From the NCBI RefSeq assembly GCF_001889405.1, contig NZ_CP017921.1, positions 1,564,057 to 1,628,056 on the forward strand: a DNA stretch of 64,000 bases. Direction: 5' to 3'. This DNA is from Methanohalophilus halophilus. GTDB lineage: Archaea > Halobacteriota > Methanosarcinia > Methanosarcinales > Methanosarcinaceae. Made by a program: the position numbers and the translations under genes. A model generated the notes under the pieces. The model searched no databases. It was not told where the DNA came from and was given only the letters and a program-made list of their open reading frames with translations. Of this stretch, positions 17,901-27,611 are shown piece after piece (position 1 is the stretch's first letter; the number at the start of each line of letters is the position of its first letter).

Positions 17901-17975
17901 TATTTCTGGGTTATACGGGCTTAAAAATTTTAATAGGCCTTATGTTTTAAGCCACTTCATTGTATTTTTATCCAT

Positions 17976-17988
17976 TTATTATATATAG
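17976..17988 (+). promoter_or_regulatory. TATA box for RNA element C
   Basis: TTATTATATATAG precedes the first hairpin of element C by the distance expected between an archaeal TATA box and its start site. The nearest plus-strand gene (rtcA) begins nearly 400 nt further on, so the box most simply serves the RNA. Confidence 0.5.
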
Positions 17989-18008
17989 TAATCTATCAAT
18001 CATTTTTT

Positions 18009-18140
18009 GATAAGGGGGAGTTTAGCAGCATGACTCTCACCTTGTGTTCAGCCTGAAACGGGGGTTTGGCTGATATGGGAGTGGTGGTACGATATTGAGA
18101 GTAATGGATTGAAATCCTTACTCTCATTTCTCCTGTGTTT
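18009..18140 (+). ncRNA. Structured RNA element, type I copy C
   Basis: Hairpin 1 is GGGGGAGT...ACTCTCACC, hairpin 2 pairs CAGCC with GGCTG, the box is GGGAGTGGTGGTACGA (18077-18092), and hairpin 3 pairs TGAGAGTAA with TTACTCTCA followed by a U-rich tail (TTTCTCCTGTGTTTTT). A TATA-like TTATTATATATAG lies at 17976-17988, about 25-30 nt upstream. It is the clearest copy of the family on the plus strand. Confidence 0.78.
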
Positions 18141-18379
18141 TTCTGTATATTTTGTATTATTATACTGCAAAGCTCTAAAGAAGAAAGCTCCTTAAGTTCC
18201 TTCCGTCAACACCAGAAACTATGAAAATATCAGAGATGAGTTGAGGACAAAGCAGGCAAAGTTAATCGGAGGAGTAGTTTAATTCTAACAGCCTGTAGTG
18301 GATCTTTATAGGAAAATCCTGAAGACAATTATAGGAGCGTTCAGGTAAAATATTAAATAAAGAAGTATGATTGAATCCT

Positions 18380-19435
18380 ATGACTGATCGTATTTTAGTA
18401 GATGGTTCCACTGGAGAAGGAGGTGGACAGATAATAAGGACATCTGTAGCTCTTTCTGCAGTCACAGGGATACCTGTGAAAATCATCAATATCCGTGCAC
18501 AAAGAAAAGTCCCGGGTCTGCGAGCCCAGCATGTGGCCGGAATTATGGCGGTTGCACAGTTGTGTAATGCAGAAGTGAGGGGTGTTTCAGTAAGTTCAAC
18601 GGAAATTGAGTTCGTGCCGGGTCCTATAATATCCGATCACATAAAAATACAAATTCCTACAGCCGGTTCAATCGGCCTTGTCCTGCAGGCCCTTTTGATT
18701 CCGATGGCCCTGGCAGACCAAGAAATACAGATCTCTATTCATGGAGGCGCAACCTATGGGAAATGGAGTCCTCCTATTGCTTATATACAGCATGTTCTCT
18801 GTCCCTGTCTTTCAAGGATGGGTTTCAATGTGACTATCCGGGTTCTCAGGGAGGGTTACTATCCTCGTGGAGGAGCTCAGGTTTTGGTCAAGGTAGAACC
18901 CCCGAAAGATGGTATTAAAGCCATTGATCTTTATGAAAGAGGAAAACTGCTGGAGATAAAAGGAGTTGCCCATTCATCATCGGACCTCGAAAGGGCAGAT
19001 GTATCTGCAAGGGAAGTTGATGCTATACAGGACTATCTTGCGCAGAGATATGATGTACGAATAAATATTGATGCACAATATTCTCCCTCTTATTCCACCG
19101 GGTCAGGAGTCACCCTCTGGGCTGTTTTTGAAAATTGTATTATCGGGATGGATAGTCTCGGGGAGCGTGGTGTCAGGGCTGAATACGTAGGAATTGTTGC
19201 TGCAGAAAATCTTTCACGTTGCATTAATGCAGGTGCAACAGTGGATGAATTTATGTGCGATCAAGTCATCCCCTATATGGCACTGGCCACTGGCCAATCG
19301 CGCTTTAAAGTAAAATCTGTAACCAGTCATGCCAGAACAAATATGGATATTGTGCAAAGGTTCCTGAAGGTCAAATTCTCTGTTTTAAAAGAGCAAAATT
19401 TATGGGCAGTATTGGTGCAGCCATTAAATTGTTGA
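18380..19435 (+). CDS. rtcA: RNA 3'-terminal phosphate cyclase
   Basis: A 351-residue RtcA. It converts RNA 3'-phosphate to 2',3'-cyclic phosphate with ATP through an adenylated histidine. The family start DGSTGEGGGQIIRTSVALSA and the ARRK-like segment RAQRKVPGLRAQH are intact, and the C-terminal KSVTSHARTNM holds the candidate nucleophile histidine. Length is normal. The ATG at 18380 is preferred to an upstream TTG. It stands 60 nt before cysS on the same strand; a shared transcript is possible, but there is also room for a promoter. Confidence 0.95.
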   Translation: MTDRILVDGSTGEGGGQIIRTSVALSAVTGIPVKIINIRAQRKVPGLRAQHVAGIMAVAQLCNAEVRGVSVSSTEIEFVPGPIISDHIKIQIPTAGSIGLVLQALLIPMALADQEIQISIHGGATYGKWSPPIAYIQHVLCPCLSRMGFNVTIRVLREGYYPRGGAQVLVKVEPPKDGIKAIDLYERGKLLEIKGVAHSSSDLERADVSAREVDAIQDYLAQRYDVRINIDAQYSPSYSTGSGVTLWAVFENCIIGMDSLGERGVRAEYVGIVAAENLSRCINAGATVDEFMCDQVIPYMALATGQSRFKVKSVTSHARTNMDIVQRFLKVKFSVLKEQNLWAVLVQPLNC

Positions 19436-19495
19436 AAGTGAAATGTATTGATTAAAATAGAAAGGCACAAATTAGGGTAACAGGTGGTTGTTTGA

Positions 19496-20911
19496 ATGTT
19501 ACGATTGTATAATACTTTAACAAGGAAAAAAGAAGTTTTCAAGCCTCTAAAAGAAGATGAAGTTACAATATATGCATGTGGACCGACTGTGTACAACATT
19601 CCGCATATAGGCAATTACCGAACCTTTTTGGTGACCGATAATCTGGTACGTATCCTGGAGTATTTGGGCTACTCTGTGAATCTTGTAATGAACATAACAG
19701 ATATCGACGATAAAACTATCCGGGATTCAAAGAAAGCGGGCATGTCCCTGAAGGAATTTACAGAAAAATATACGGAAGAATTTTTCTGCGGACTTGATAT
19801 GCTAAACATAAAACGTGCCTCTGCTTATCCCCGGGCCACTGAAAATGTGGATGCAATGATAGGGCTGGCGCAAATACTGATGGAAAAAGGGCTTGCCTAT
19901 GAAAAGGAGGGCTCTGTGTATTACAGGATTTCGGCTTTTCCGGAGTATGGTAAACTTTCAAAACTGGATTTCAATTCAATTAAGGTGGGAGCATCGGTTG
20001 ATGTTGATGAATACGATAAGGACAATCCCCGTGATTTTGTTTTGCTGAAAGCATCCACACAGGAAGAGATTGAAAGGGGTATTTACTATGAAAGTCCTTG
20101 GGGTAAGATCAGGCCCGGATGGCATACTGAATGCTCGGTAATGTCAATGAATCATTTTGGACCTTCCCTTGATATTCATACAGGCGGAGTGGACCTGATA
20201 TTTCCCCATCATGAAAATGAAATTGCCCAGTCTGAAGGAGCTACAGGTAAACCCTTTGTAAGGTACTGGATACACGGGGAACACCTGATAGTTGACGGCG
20301 AGAAAATGAGTAAGTCAAAGGGCAATGTTTTCACTCTCCCCGAGCTGGTTGACAAATATGGGGGAGAAGTTGTGCGCTTCATGTTTATGTCCGTGCATTA
20401 CAGGAAGAAACTGGATTTTTCCGACTCCTTTGCCCGGAATGCACAAAATAGCTATTTCAAACTCAGGGAAACACTGGAAAATCTGGAGTTCGCTATAAAG
20501 AGAACAGATGATAGTACATATCCTTCTGATCAGGAAATGATAGATCTGCCTGGCAATCTTGAAGATGACTTCAGGAACGCTCTTGAAGATGACATGAACA
20601 TCCCGAAAGCAATCGCAGTTTACCATGAATTATCCCGTATTTCCAACCAGTACCTTGAAACCGACAGGAATAAGGATGTACTTGAAAAACTTCTTTCCCT
20701 TTACAGGAAGTTTGCAGATACCCTTGGCATTTTTGCACAAGAAGGCGGGGAAGTGCCAGAAGAGATAATGGAACTTGTAAAGATCCGTGAGCAGGCCCGA
20801 AATGACAGGGATTGGGAAACCGCAGATGCTTTAAGGGATAAAATTGCGCAAGAGGGATTTGTTGTGCAGGATACCTGTGAAGGTCCTAATGTAAAGAGAC
20901 AAAAGTGCTGA
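19496..20911 (+). CDS. cysS: Cysteinyl-tRNA synthetase
   Basis: A 471-residue class I synthetase charging tRNA-Cys. The HIGH motif appears as HIGN in [13 protein letters not shown] and the KMSKS motif as [11 protein letters not shown]. The zinc-site residues are in YACGPT, WHTECS and HHENE, and the C-terminal helical bundle is present. Methanogens may instead or in addition use the SepRS/SepCysS route; this gene shows that the direct route exists here. It starts at an ATG soon after rtcA. Confidence 0.97.
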   Translation: MLRLYNTLTRKKEVFKPLKEDEVTIYACGPTVYNIPHIGNYRTFLVTDNLVRILEYLGYSVNLVMNITDIDDKTIRDSKKAGMSLKEFTEKYTEEFFCGLDMLNIKRASAYPRATENVDAMIGLAQILMEKGLAYEKEGSVYYRISAFPEYGKLSKLDFNSIKVGASVDVDEYDKDNPRDFVLLKASTQEEIERGIYYESPWGKIRPGWHTECSVMSMNHFGPSLDIHTGGVDLIFPHHENEIAQSEGATGKPFVRYWIHGEHLIVDGEKMSKSKGNVFTLPELVDKYGGEVVRFMFMSVHYRKKLDFSDSFARNAQNSYFKLRETLENLEFAIKRTDDSTYPSDQEMIDLPGNLEDDFRNALEDDMNIPKAIAVYHELSRISNQYLETDRNKDVLEKLLSLYRKFADTLGIFAQEGGEVPEEIMELVKIREQARNDRDWETADALRDKIAQEGFVVQDTCEGPNVKRQKC

Positions 20912-20954
20912 TAAAAAGATTATTTGCACTTAAGTCTTGAGTTGGGAAAGTGAA

Positions 20955-21338
20955 TTAATAGTATACCACTCCAACATCATTGCCTTCCTTTTGTATAAAC
21001 GGATACTGAGCTTTTGGCACCATGACGGTTATGCGTGACCCACTCAGGTAGATTTCCTCAATACTTGCTCCATCTTTGAATAGGACTTCGATATTGTTGC
21101 CGGTAATAGTGGCATTATCAACACGGGTTCCCCATTCCACAACAACGTTAATGGAGTCACCATTTATGTACAGATCGATGCTTTCCTCATCATACTGTAC
21201 GGTTTCCTTGATATTTTCCCCTTCGATTTCCACAACACCTGATTGGACTACAGATCGAGTTGTGTCGTCTGCACATCCACTGGTAAGTAGTATTGCAGAA
21301 AGGAAAAGAATAGCAACAATTGATTTTATGAATTTCAT
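20955..21338 (-). CDS. Small lipoprotein (DUF3060-like)
   Basis: A 127-residue exported protein with a signal sequence ending in the lipobox-like LLTSGC (Cys near residue 22), so it is probably lipid-anchored on the outer face of the membrane. The mature part has short repeated beta strands (NITVEWGTRVDNATITGNNI type spacing) like DUF3060 beta-solenoid proteins. Function is unknown. It lies convergent to cysS. Confidence 0.7.
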   Translation of the reverse strand: MKFIKSIVAILFLSAILLTSGCADDTTRSVVQSGVVEIEGENIKETVQYDEESIDLYINGDSINVVVEWGTRVDNATITGNNIEVLFKDGASIEEIYLSGSRITVMVPKAQYPFIQKEGNDVGVVYY

Positions 21339-21417
21339 TGGTAGTCATTGGGCAATTCAATTATTTAATCATTTTCAGATACCGGGGCTATCCCACTCCA
21401 CTGTAATCATAATACAG

Positions 21418-22788
21418 TCATTTCACGATTTCATATCCTGCATTCTTCCATGCAGCCATGCTACCAAGGACATTATATATCTTTTTATATCCGTTTCTTT
21501 TCAAAATTGAAGCCGCTATATTGGAACGTCTCGCAGAACCACAATAGACAACTACCTGACATTTATCGGGCAGTTTGTCCAGATTATCTTCCAGATTCCC
21601 TACGTATACATGTGTGGATCTTTTTATGTGTCCTGCTTCCCATTCATCCTGACCTCGCACGTCCAGGATAACCATTTTTTCATTTTCATCCAGCTTCCTT
21701 TTCAGGTCATGCACGGATATGAGGTGGAATCCGTCCACAGGTAAAGCTTCCATATACCAGGCGGAAATTCCCCCTTCCAGGAAACCTTTGATATTATCAT
21801 AGCCCAAACGTACCAGATATTTTACAGCTCTATCCAGCTGCTCTTTTTCTTCCATAACCAGTAGTATTGGTTTATCATAGGGAAGAAACCAGCCTGCAAA
21901 AGAAGGCAGGCCTTCCAGCCAGATGCTGTATGTATCCTTGATGTGGGCTCCGCCGAAAGAATGAGGCATACGTGTATCCACAACTATAGCCCCTTTTTCC
22001 ATTTCTTCCCTGAACTCTTGTGGGGAAAGCATTTGAGGAATAGGCAGGCATTTCAGGATTGGTGGTCCCCTGAGATTGTATTCTTCCATTTTCCTGAAGT
22101 AAGGGGGATACTCGTGATGCTCTGCAAGTTTATGTTTTACAAACTTGTCCCTCTCAGTTTTTTGTAATACGGGGTTATGAATACGTTCCAGTCCCAGAGT
22201 GCTGTGTTCCCTTTCTGAGATGGCACCACCACAAACAGAACCGGCACCATGGGCGGGACAGAGTATTACTTCATCTCCCAGTGGCAGTATTTTGTTAAAA
22301 ATGCTGTCATATAGTTTTGATGCCATCTGTGAAGTTTCGTCGGGTCCGTAAAGGTCTGTTCTTCCCACATCCCCCACAAACAATGTGTCACCTGTAAATA
22401 CCATTACAGGAGCCTCATTTGAATTAAGGTCTGTTAGCACATATGACATACTTTCATCTGTATGGCCCGGTGTGTGCAGGGCTGTTAGTTTCAATGAACC
22501 GAATGTGAAAGTTTGTTTATCCTTTAAGGTATTCCCATATTCAAAATCCAGGTTTATACCATGGTATATATCCGCATCAGTGAGGTTTTTCAACTGCTTT
22601 GAACCGATTACGTAATCTTCATTGCGATGTGTTTCAAAAATATATTTTATATTCATTCCATTTTTGCGCGCCATATCCACATAAATCTGGCAATCCCTGC
22701 GCGGATCGATTACCACAGCCTCATTCCCGGAACCCAGGAAATATGACAGATGTGCAATTCCTTCTGATTTTATACGCCCGAAAATCAT
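21418..22788 (-). CDS. MBL-fold hydrolase fused to two rhodanese domains
   Basis: A 456-residue fusion. Residues 1-240 are a metallo-beta-lactamase fold of the glyoxalase II/persulfide dioxygenase type (HRNEDYVIGS, HTPGHTDES, FTGDTLFVGDVGRTDL, PAHGAGS). The central HxHxDH motif is altered to HRNED, so one metal site may be changed. Residues about 260-350 form a first rhodanese domain without a catalytic cysteine. Residues about 360-456 form a second rhodanese domain with the active Cys in VVYCGSARRS. Known relatives oxidise glutathione or CoA persulfides and move sulfane sulfur. A cytoplasmic role in sulfide or persulfide handling is likely. Confidence 0.9.
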   Translation of the reverse strand: MIFGRIKSEGIAHLSYFLGSGNEAVVIDPRRDCQIYVDMARKNGMNIKYIFETHRNEDYVIGSKQLKNLTDADIYHGINLDFEYGNTLKDKQTFTFGSLKLTALHTPGHTDESMSYVLTDLNSNEAPVMVFTGDTLFVGDVGRTDLYGPDETSQMASKLYDSIFNKILPLGDEVILCPAHGAGSVCGGAISEREHSTLGLERIHNPVLQKTERDKFVKHKLAEHHEYPPYFRKMEEYNLRGPPILKCLPIPQMLSPQEFREEMEKGAIVVDTRMPHSFGGAHIKDTYSIWLEGLPSFAGWFLPYDKPILLVMEEKEQLDRAVKYLVRLGYDNIKGFLEGGISAWYMEALPVDGFHLISVHDLKRKLDENEKMVILDVRGQDEWEAGHIKRSTHVYVGNLEDNLDKLPDKCQVVVYCGSARRSNIAASILKRNGYKKIYNVLGSMAAWKNAGYEIVK

Positions 22789-22824
22789 GTTTACCCCACC
22801 TTTTATAGTGACTATTATTTGTGA

Positions 22825-23427
22825 TTAAGATTTATCTTTATTTAGCAATTGATCCAGGAATGATTTAAATTCTTCATCAGGTTTATGTGCAGAAATTCCC
22901 ATTATGGTTGAATCAGGGTTGGAATTACGGAGAAAATCTTTTACATCTCTGATAGTTTCATCTTTTGCAGATTCTGTTTTGTTCAAACAGATTATATCGG
23001 CTTCTTTGATCCTGTCGATGGCAAATTGGGGCAATTTACCAACATCAGTTATGAAGGTTTTAGGATCTACAATATTTACAACAGGAGCAAAAGATATATC
23101 CGGGATATTCATCGGTTCAAGGCTTGCTTTTATCTGGGACGGGGATGCACTTGATAGAAGTTCGATAATAACAAAATCAGGATTTGTTTCACTGGTTGCA
23201 TTTTTCAAGGTGTTTTCCAGATTGAACCTGAGGCTGCAGGGAACGCAGGCGTTTATCACTTCTTTTGTGATGATATTTGTGTTTTTGATATCACTATAAC
23301 TGACTTCCCCTTCCTCGGTAAATATTATAACAACTTTTTTCCCCTTATCGATCAAACTTTTTGCGATTTGCTTGATTGTTGTCGTTTTCCCGCTTCCTGG
23401 AAAACCATTTATGATCATTATCTTCAT
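22825..23427 (-). CDS. CobW/HypB-like P-loop GTPase
   Basis: A 200-residue G3E-type GTPase. The Walker A motif is GFPGSGKTT at the start, a metal-binding-like CVPCS lies near residue 62 in place of the CxCC of CobW, and NKTE near residue 150 gives base specificity. It lacks the C-terminal CobW domain, so it is the minimal GTPase. Family members insert metals (Ni, Co, Zn) into enzymes or maintain metal pools. It lies between the MBL-rhodanese gene and a cupin on the same strand; these may form a stress- or sulfur-linked cluster. Confidence 0.85.
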   Translation of the reverse strand: MKIMIINGFPGSGKTTTIKQIAKSLIDKGKKVVIIFTEEGEVSYSDIKNTNIITKEVINACVPCSLRFNLENTLKNATSETNPDFVIIELLSSASPSQIKASLEPMNIPDISFAPVVNIVDPKTFITDVGKLPQFAIDRIKEADIICLNKTESAKDETIRDVKDFLRNSNPDSTIMGISAHKPDEEFKSFLDQLLNKDKS

Positions 23428-23497
23428 ACAACCCCTCCTCCCTTTTATCCATATCAGTGGCTGGTTAATTCATAATTCCTTTTATCATGTAATTGGT

Positions 23498-23809
23498 TTA
23501 CTTAGTCAGGCACAGAAGTACTGCGAGGTCTTCCTGGGCTTGAAGGGAGTGAGGTGCATTTGCAGGCATGAAAATGAAAGTACCTTCTTTCATTTCGATT
23601 TCATTTCCAGATAAACGGAAGACACCCTTTCCTTTCAGGATCTGGACCACGCCTGTTTTTGTGGATGTATGTTCATCAATATCAGTTCCACCTGCAAGAC
23701 ACATAAGTGTGTAATTATAGGTATCTGATTTTGCCAGTACTGTACTGAATATTCCCTCTGTGGGAAATTGCATCAATTCATTCAAATCTTTTGAAAAACC
23801 TCTGTTCAT
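23498..23809 (-). CDS. Cupin-domain protein
   Basis: A 103-residue single cupin barrel. Motif 1 is GGTDIDEHTSTKTGVVQILKG (His and Glu ligands partly kept) and motif 2 is FIFMPANAPHSLQA, which carries the final His. The ATG at 23809 has the ideal GAGGTG site 5 nt upstream. Such small cupins bind a metal and often act as sensors or isomerases; the activity is unknown. Confidence 0.85.
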   Translation of the reverse strand: MNRGFSKDLNELMQFPTEGIFSTVLAKSDTYNYTLMCLAGGTDIDEHTSTKTGVVQILKGKGVFRLSGNEIEMKEGTFIFMPANAPHSLQAQEDLAVLLCLTK

Positions 23810-23870
23810 TGTTTCACCTCTTATTATCACAATTTATATTTTAGGCAATTGCAAACTTATTTTTGTATTT

Positions 23871-23990
23871 TTATTTGTTTCTTCCGAGGTGCCATTTGAT
23901 CAATAAACCGATACCTATTATAATCAGGACAAATACAAACATACCCACCACAGTATGGTAACCATAACCATAGTACCCAAATTCGTTCAT
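23871..23990 (-). CDS. 39-residue single-pass membrane peptide
   Basis: A short frame encodes a Tyr/Gly-rich start (MNEFGYYGYGYHT), one transmembrane helix (VVGMFVFVLIIIGIGLLIKW) and a basic end (HLGRNK). A GGGGAAC ribosome site precedes the ATG at 23990. It is likely a real small membrane protein and stands 60 nt upstream of the cupin gene on the same strand. Comparable Tyr-Gly small proteins are sporulation-linked in Bacillus, but no link is implied here. Confidence 0.65.
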   Translation of the reverse strand: MNEFGYYGYGYHTVVGMFVFVLIIIGIGLLIKWHLGRNK

Positions 23991-24114
23991 TTAGTTCCCC
24001 CTGCAATAATATATTAAATATACTCTGACAACATGTATTAATTTTGCCTTAATGTCTATGGTTGCTACGCGGGCTTTGTGGATATTATCTTAAAATGAGT
24101 AAAAGGTCAAAACA

Positions 24115-24255
24115 ATGACAGACGATATAATGAAGTCCATGTTGGATAAAATGGCAAAAGATGGTTTGTTAAAATACAATCCTGAAACGGATACCTACGA
24201 TGTAACGGAACTGGGCAATCAGGTATTCAATAATCAGGAAGAAGATTCTTCCTGA
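24115..24255 (+). CDS. 46-residue hypothetical protein
   Basis: A short frame (MTDDIMKSMLDKMAKDGLL... DVTELGNQVF) with the look of a small winged-helix fragment: helix, helix, then KYNPETDTYDVTELG like a wing. A GGT-containing ribosome site lies 8 nt upstream. It may be a small DNA-binding or regulatory protein. It is monocistronic, with an AT-rich gap to the next gene. Confidence 0.5.
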   Translation: MTDDIMKSMLDKMAKDGLLKYNPETDTYDVTELGNQVFNNQEEDSS

Positions 24256-24523
24256 AATAAATACAATGGATATTTATAAAATTAAACTGTAGCCTCTTCT
24301 TTAAGCCCCAACAAATATATATTTAGTTGTACCTATTATTATCTAGACGGGAAACACAAATCGGGGAGTTGTGAATTTCTGAATCGGCATCCAGTCATCC
24401 ATTGTTATTATAAAGACAGATGGTGGGTTTGTCCCTGGTTTCAAATATAGTAGATTGACTTATTGGTTGACTTTAACTCATGCCGATTGTGAATCCTATC
24501 TGATCAGTAATGGGGTATTATAT

Positions 24524-24865
24524 ATGGAAAAGATAAAGAAGATGGGTCTTTTAGGTGCAACTGCATTGATTGGTGCAGGATTGGCAGCTATGTCCGAAGA
24601 GCGAATAAGGGAATTTGTAAAGACAAGGGTCAATGAAGGTGCCATCAGCAAGGAAGAAGGGAAAGTACTTGTCGAGGACCTTGTTAGTGAGACCAGGAAA
24701 CAGAGGTTGAATCTGGAGAAGAATGTAGTAGAAAGGCTGCACAGCACTCTTCAGACAGCTGATAAGGAACTTGCGGATTATGCGGATTCTATCGATGAAA
24801 TGAAGATTCGGGAACTTGAGGGGGAACTTGAAAAAATGAAAAGCCTGAGGAAAGGCGATAAATAA
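24524..24865 (+). CDS. Phasin-like coiled-coil protein
   Basis: A 113-residue helical protein. A hydrophobic N-terminal segment (MGLLGATALIGAGLAAM) is followed by heptad-rich charged helices (VNEGAISKEEGKVLVEDLVS... NVVERLHSTLQTADKELADY). The opening KTRVNEGAISKEEGKVLV resembles the polyhydroxyalkanoate-granule/phasin-like group of small proteins. The function is unproven. The start at 24524 is chosen because the upstream extension lacks features. Confidence 0.6.
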   Translation: MEKIKKMGLLGATALIGAGLAAMSEERIREFVKTRVNEGAISKEEGKVLVEDLVSETRKQRLNLEKNVVERLHSTLQTADKELADYADSIDEMKIRELEGELEKMKSLRKGDK

Positions 24866-24991
24866 CTGCTGTATTGAATGATTTGATTATTCACCATTTT
24901 ACCGGTGAATAAATTATTTTCTTTTTCTTTAATGTACCTGTTTCTCTTGCGTTCTATATTGTAGATATTCCCTTCTGCAAACATTTTCAAT

Positions 24992-26905
24992 TTACAATCT
25001 AACGTTTGAATCCGGGATTGGAATTTTGATATGCACTTCCGTGCCTTTTCCTTGACCCTCACTTGTGGCCCAGATATCCCCGTGGTGTGCTTGTGCTATT
25101 GTCTTTGAAATATAAAGGCCAAGGCCGGTTCCCCCATACTTACGTGTGCGTGAGGCGTCCAGCTGGTAAAAACGCTGGAAAAGTTTATCGATCATGTCTT
25201 CAGGGATACCGATTCCTGTATCTTTCACAACAATATTTATGTCCCCTTCTTTTTTGAAGCTGGTAACGGTTACTTTACCTCCGCGGGGGGTGAATTTGAT
25301 GGCATTATCTACGATGTTTGTAATCATGTCCGTGAGTTTGTCCCTGTCACCATTGATTTTGGGCAGATCTTCTTCCAAATTCATTTCCAGTTCAATTCCT
25401 TTTTGATCCGCTAGCATTCTCATGTCTTCCAAAATAATTTCTATAATTTCCCTAACCTTTACTGTTTCAAAGACATATTCTATATTTGATGCTTGTATCT
25501 TGCTCAGATACAGCAGAGAATCAACCAACCTCTTTAATCTTTCTGCATTGCGAACAACTTTATTTTGCACTTCGATTTGCTCTTTATTGAGTTCTCCCAT
25601 TTTTCCTTCACAAAGCAGTTCTGTATATCCTTTGATTAATGTAAGGGGAGTTTTCAGTTCATGGCTGACATTTGAGAGGAACTCATCCTTCATCCTGTCC
25701 AGCGATTTAAGTTCCTCATTGACTTTTTTCAGTTCATCGGAATTTTTCTTGAGTGCATCCAGAATCTCATTTAAACGTACAGGTATTTCTTTAAAGTCAA
25801 CCTCAACTTCAGTATCTGCTCTCGAATCAAGTTTACCATGCAGGGCATCATCCGATATATACTTGAAATCATCAACAATATCGTCAATAGGCCTTGTAAC
25901 GGATAATGCAATCATGTAACCCAGACCACCCATGAAAAAAAGAGCGATAACAGAAACAATAATCAGTTCGTTCCTGAGAGCCGTTACTCCTGCAAGCATT
26001 TCGTCTTTTGGTACCACTAGTATAAAAGAATAATTTCCGGTTTTAACCGGTTCATAGAACATTATTACTTCTTTACCTGTTGTGGGGTCCAGAGTTTCAA
26101 TGTTTCCCCCAGTTCCATTTTTAATATCTTTTGCCATTGAAACGATTTTTGGATCTTCAAAATCTGTCAATGTCTTTGTCCCGATCCATTCCTTATTTAC
26201 AGGATGGGACAACAGAATTCCCGTCTTACTGGCTGCAAGTGCATATCCTGTGTCAAAGACCCTTACCTGATTAACATCCTCGTCAATGTAATTCAGGGAA
26301 ACATCTACACCACCTATACCGATGAATTTCCCGTCCCTGGTAACCGGTGTAACATAACTTACGATCAACTCTCCCTGATACAGATATGGTTCGGTGATAA
26401 CTTCAGATTTTGTATTCTTTGGCCCCTGGTAATAGTCCAGTGTTTCATACTCAAGTAAAGGTTCAAGGTGTAGGGACCCACCGATCTTGGTCCAGTAGGG
26501 TATGAAACGGCCAGTAGAGTCATGCCCGAAGGTATCGGCATACAATTCATCCTTTCCGTCGAAGGCGTTCGGTTCAAAAGCAACATAAGTTCCGATAAGG
26601 TTGGGGTTTTCAACCAGCAATCTTTTCAGGATAGCATTAACTTCATCTCTGTTTCCCGACTCGTACTCCACCATGGAATTAGCAATTGTCTGTCCGATTG
26701 CATGATTACTTTGCATGTCCCCGTTAAACTTGTTAGCGAGGTTTTTTGTGGTTTCAATCGATTGCTGGTATGCCAGTTTTTCCTGCTGGAAGGTCGCTGT
26801 AGAAATAATGACTGCAGTTGTAACTGCCAGTACCAGGAAAAGGCCTATGACTATTGAAAGGATTAACTTTGCTCTCAAAGGCATGGTAGCCCAGTTCATT
26901 TTCAT
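24992..26905 (-). CDS. Cache-domain membrane histidine kinase
   Basis: A 637-residue sensor kinase. A transmembrane helix at 13-33 is followed by an extracytoplasmic double-Cache region (35-300), a second helix (310-332), a HAMP-like/helical linker (335-400), HisKA with His415 in NVSHELKTPL, and HATPase with GLGLYISKTIAQAHHGD near the end. Cache domains bind small external molecules such as amino acids or carboxylates. No response regulator is adjacent, as is common in methanogens. The gap 26906-27314 upstream holds nothing recognisable beyond AT-rich promoter sequence. Confidence 0.93.
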   Translation of the reverse strand: MKMNWATMPLRAKLILSIVIGLFLVLAVTTAVIISTATFQQEKLAYQQSIETTKNLANKFNGDMQSNHAIGQTIANSMVEYESGNRDEVNAILKRLLVENPNLIGTYVAFEPNAFDGKDELYADTFGHDSTGRFIPYWTKIGGSLHLEPLLEYETLDYYQGPKNTKSEVITEPYLYQGELIVSYVTPVTRDGKFIGIGGVDVSLNYIDEDVNQVRVFDTGYALAASKTGILLSHPVNKEWIGTKTLTDFEDPKIVSMAKDIKNGTGGNIETLDPTTGKEVIMFYEPVKTGNYSFILVVPKDEMLAGVTALRNELIIVSVIALFFMGGLGYMIALSVTRPIDDIVDDFKYISDDALHGKLDSRADTEVEVDFKEIPVRLNEILDALKKNSDELKKVNEELKSLDRMKDEFLSNVSHELKTPLTLIKGYTELLCEGKMGELNKEQIEVQNKVVRNAERLKRLVDSLLYLSKIQASNIEYVFETVKVREIIEIILEDMRMLADQKGIELEMNLEEDLPKINGDRDKLTDMITNIVDNAIKFTPRGGKVTVTSFKKEGDINIVVKDTGIGIPEDMIDKLFQRFYQLDASRTRKYGGTGLGLYISKTIAQAHHGDIWATSEGQGKGTEVHIKIPIPDSNVRL

Positions 26906-27314
26906 CCCCCATTCCCCCCAAACGAAGAATATTTTTGATGTATTTATTCCCTATAAAAATTGTTCAGTATTGTATATATGTGCTTCCGCTTAAATTCTGT
27001 AAGTACAATCAGGTTTGATCTTTGTCTTTCCTAAATCGTGGATACTGTTTTTTCTCATGAAATAAAATATCAGGTGAATTTAAGTGTATGATATAGAAGT
27101 CTGGCAATAACAAATTTTCGTTGCCAAGAGTTTTTGAAGCGGCTTGTTAATATTTGGATAAATTTGCTCAGTCGGGCTCCTCATTGAGGCAATCCTGTAT
27201 CCAGTATCCAATTTCCCTTCTTTCTAAAAACGTGGTCATTTGTTCTGTTTTTAGACTATTTGGGATAATTTGCCTTATAAATCCTCCCTGTTCTGAATGA
27301 ACCAGAAACCTTCG

Positions 27315-27611
27315 TTAGGCTCCTATAGGTTCATCCCTGGCACCAAAAAAAGCTACAACCCGTATTTCCAGATTATGGATCGGCTCATTTTCTGAATTTT
27401 CTAATTTTTGCAACAGTGAATCAAATCTACCCAGACAGATCAAATCTCCCGGATACAGGGGTCTTTCCTGGATACTCTTTATATGTGTAATCTGGCCGGT
27501 TTGGGTCTCGGTAGTGAATTGTTCGTAATCAGTAATTTTTTTGTAGATACTCCTTTTTTCTCCGTATCCAATCACGAATACACATGTAACATTCAGTATT
27601 TTTTCACTCAT
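27315..27611 (-). CDS. Hypothetical protein
   Basis: About 98 residues from the ATG at 27611. It has predicted beta-rich character (LNVTCVFVIGYGEKRSIYKK, HNLEIRVVAFFGARDEPI) and no signal peptide. I do not recognise a family. The gene is isolated. The 350-base stretch to its right (27612-27964) shows nothing but AT-rich sequence. Confidence 0.45.
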   Translation of the reverse strand: MSEKILNVTCVFVIGYGEKRSIYKKITDYEQFTTETQTGQITHIKSIQERPLYPGDLICLGRFDSLLQKLENSENEPIHNLEIRVVAFFGARDEPIGA

